From Deltaproteobacteria bacterium UBA6967 (lineage in GTDB: Bacteria; SAR324; NAC60-12), in NCBI GenBank assembly GCA_002450295.1, contig DJYX01000244.1, positions 4,002-19,500 on the forward strand: 15,499 nt of DNA, given 5' to 3'. Of this stretch, positions 14,892 through 15,499 are shown in pieces (positions within the stretch are counted from its first letter, which is position 1; every line of letters begins with the position of its first letter). Position numbers and translations under genes: made by a program. The notes below the pieces were generated by a model. The model ran no database searches. It was not told the DNA's origin and was given only the letters and a program-made list of their open reading frames with translations.

Positions 14892-15320
14892 ATGAAAGCA
14901 GAAGTCAAATGGTTGGAAGAATCAAAGTTTGTTGCAGAGTCTGGGACAGGGCACTCCGTAGTGCTCGACACTCCGGATTCCAACAAGGGCCCCAGTCCGA
15001 TGGAGATGCTGCTGATGGGGATGGGAGGCTGCACAGGTGTTGATGTGATCAGTATTCTGAAGAAAGCCCGCCAAAAAGTTCAAAACTGCAATGTTCAGGT
15101 GGAAGCTGAACGAGAAGATGACTATCCTCGTATCTTCCGCAAAATCCATCTGCACTTCATTCTGAATGGTACCAATCTTAGTGAGCACCAGGTGCAACGA
15201 GCCATTCAGTTATCCCAGGAAAAGTATTGCGCTGCCTCAATCATCATGGGACGCTCCGGTGCAGAGGTAACACATTCGTATGAGATTATGGCTGAATCAC
15301 AAGAAGACAAAGCATCGTGA
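14892..15320 (+). CDS. OsmC-family protein (YhfA-like)
   Basis: A 142-residue OsmC/Ohr-superfamily protein. The two redox cysteines of the family are in place: Cys47 in GMGGCTGVDV and Cys113 in EKYCAAS. In the OsmC/Ohr enzymes these reduce organic peroxides; the YhfA-like branch, which this resembles in length and in the GGCTGVDV motif, has no agreed substrate. The ATG has only a weak AGAAGCAGAA upstream and no clear promoter pair. It is divergent from the epimerase gene across 248 bases that hold no other gene I can support. Confidence 0.88.
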   Translation: MKAEVKWLEESKFVAESGTGHSVVLDTPDSNKGPSPMEMLLMGMGGCTGVDVISILKKARQKVQNCNVQVEAEREDDYPRIFRKIHLHFILNGTNLSEHQVQRAIQLSQEKYCAASIIMGRSGAEVTHSYEIMAESQEDKAS

Positions 15321-15404
15321 TTTTGGAAAGTGGATGAGGTCGTGCTACACCAGCTATCAGCACTCTCCTTATCTATTCTCCTGATATTTTTTCTTGAAGA
15401 GGGT

Positions 15405-15437
15405 GGAGCAGATTCTTGACGATTCATGATCTGCTCC
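15405..15437 (+). repeat. 9-base inverted repeat downstream of the OsmC gene
   Basis: GGAGCAGAT (15405-15413) and ATCTGCTCC (15429-15437) are perfect inverted copies around a 15-base loop. No T tract follows. It may be a transcript end structure or a protein site. The rest of 15321-15499 shows no gene. Confidence 0.5.
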
Positions 15438-15499
15438 TTCTGGAAATCCTGTCCAATTTCTCCGCCCCAAATCATAAGTTCGACATTTTTGTTAAATTC

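Noticed and set aside
14678..15034. 118-codon minus-strand ORF overlapping the start of the OsmC gene.
   Set aside because: Overlaps the conserved first half of OsmC and has no recognisable domain.
15206..15475. 89-codon minus-strand ORF at the right edge.
   Set aside because: Mostly antisense to the OsmC C terminus; the remaining part is Ser/Asp-rich with no domain.

Overview
This window looks like chromosomal sequence from a free-living Gram-negative bacterium. It has Sec signal peptides, two lipoboxes, periplasm-type sulfurtransferases and B12-dependent metabolism. Several proteins (methylmalonyl-CoA mutase, YghZ-type reductase, ChaC) read close to proteobacterial versions. A marine delta- or SAR324-like lineage would fit, but that is a guess. 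No rRNA, tRNA, CRISPR array, phage gene or insertion sequence is visible.

Layout. (1) 1-2095, minus strand: the N-terminal 338 codons of a methylmalonyl-CoA mutase running off the left edge, preceded by a YghZ/Gpr-type aldo/keto reductase. Two perfect hairpins lie in the gap between them. (2) 2096-6972, plus strand: a sulfur region. A 756-base gap carries a 41-codon ORF ending in a polycysteine run. It is followed by a secreted two-domain rhodanese, a ChaC-type gamma-glutamylcyclotransferase, a second paralogous secreted rhodanese with its own sigma70-like promoter, a YeeE/YedE sulfur-compound permease, and a 57-residue single-cysteine membrane-anchored microprotein overlapping the permease stop. 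(3) 6996-10779: a divergent cluster of exported proteins. On the minus strand is an LPP20-like plus DUF4384 protein and a possible decayed paralogue. On the plus strand are two LPP20-like lipoproteins and a third secreted relative. (4) 11057-15320: an orphan minimal nucleotidyltransferase, a 6-phosphogluconate-dehydrogenase-like oxidoreductase (DUF1932), a zinc-ribbon membrane protein, a HAD phosphatase, an NAD-dependent epimerase/dehydratase, and an OsmC-family protein.

How it may work together. The sulfur region suggests that external thiosulfate or sulfane sulfur is handled by periplasmic rhodaneses and imported by the YeeE-type permease. ChaC would recycle glutathione cysteine inside the cell. 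The most interesting observation is the ORF at 2497-2622, which ends in seven cysteine codons (four, then Pro-Thr, then three) directly before its stop and lies upstream of a sulfurtransferase gene. It has the form of a cysteine-sensing leader peptide, an arrangement described for mycobacterial sulfurtransferase operons. In this sequence it is an inference and needs testing. The downstream leader can form a hairpin over the rhodanese ribosome binding site and a competing stem-loop.
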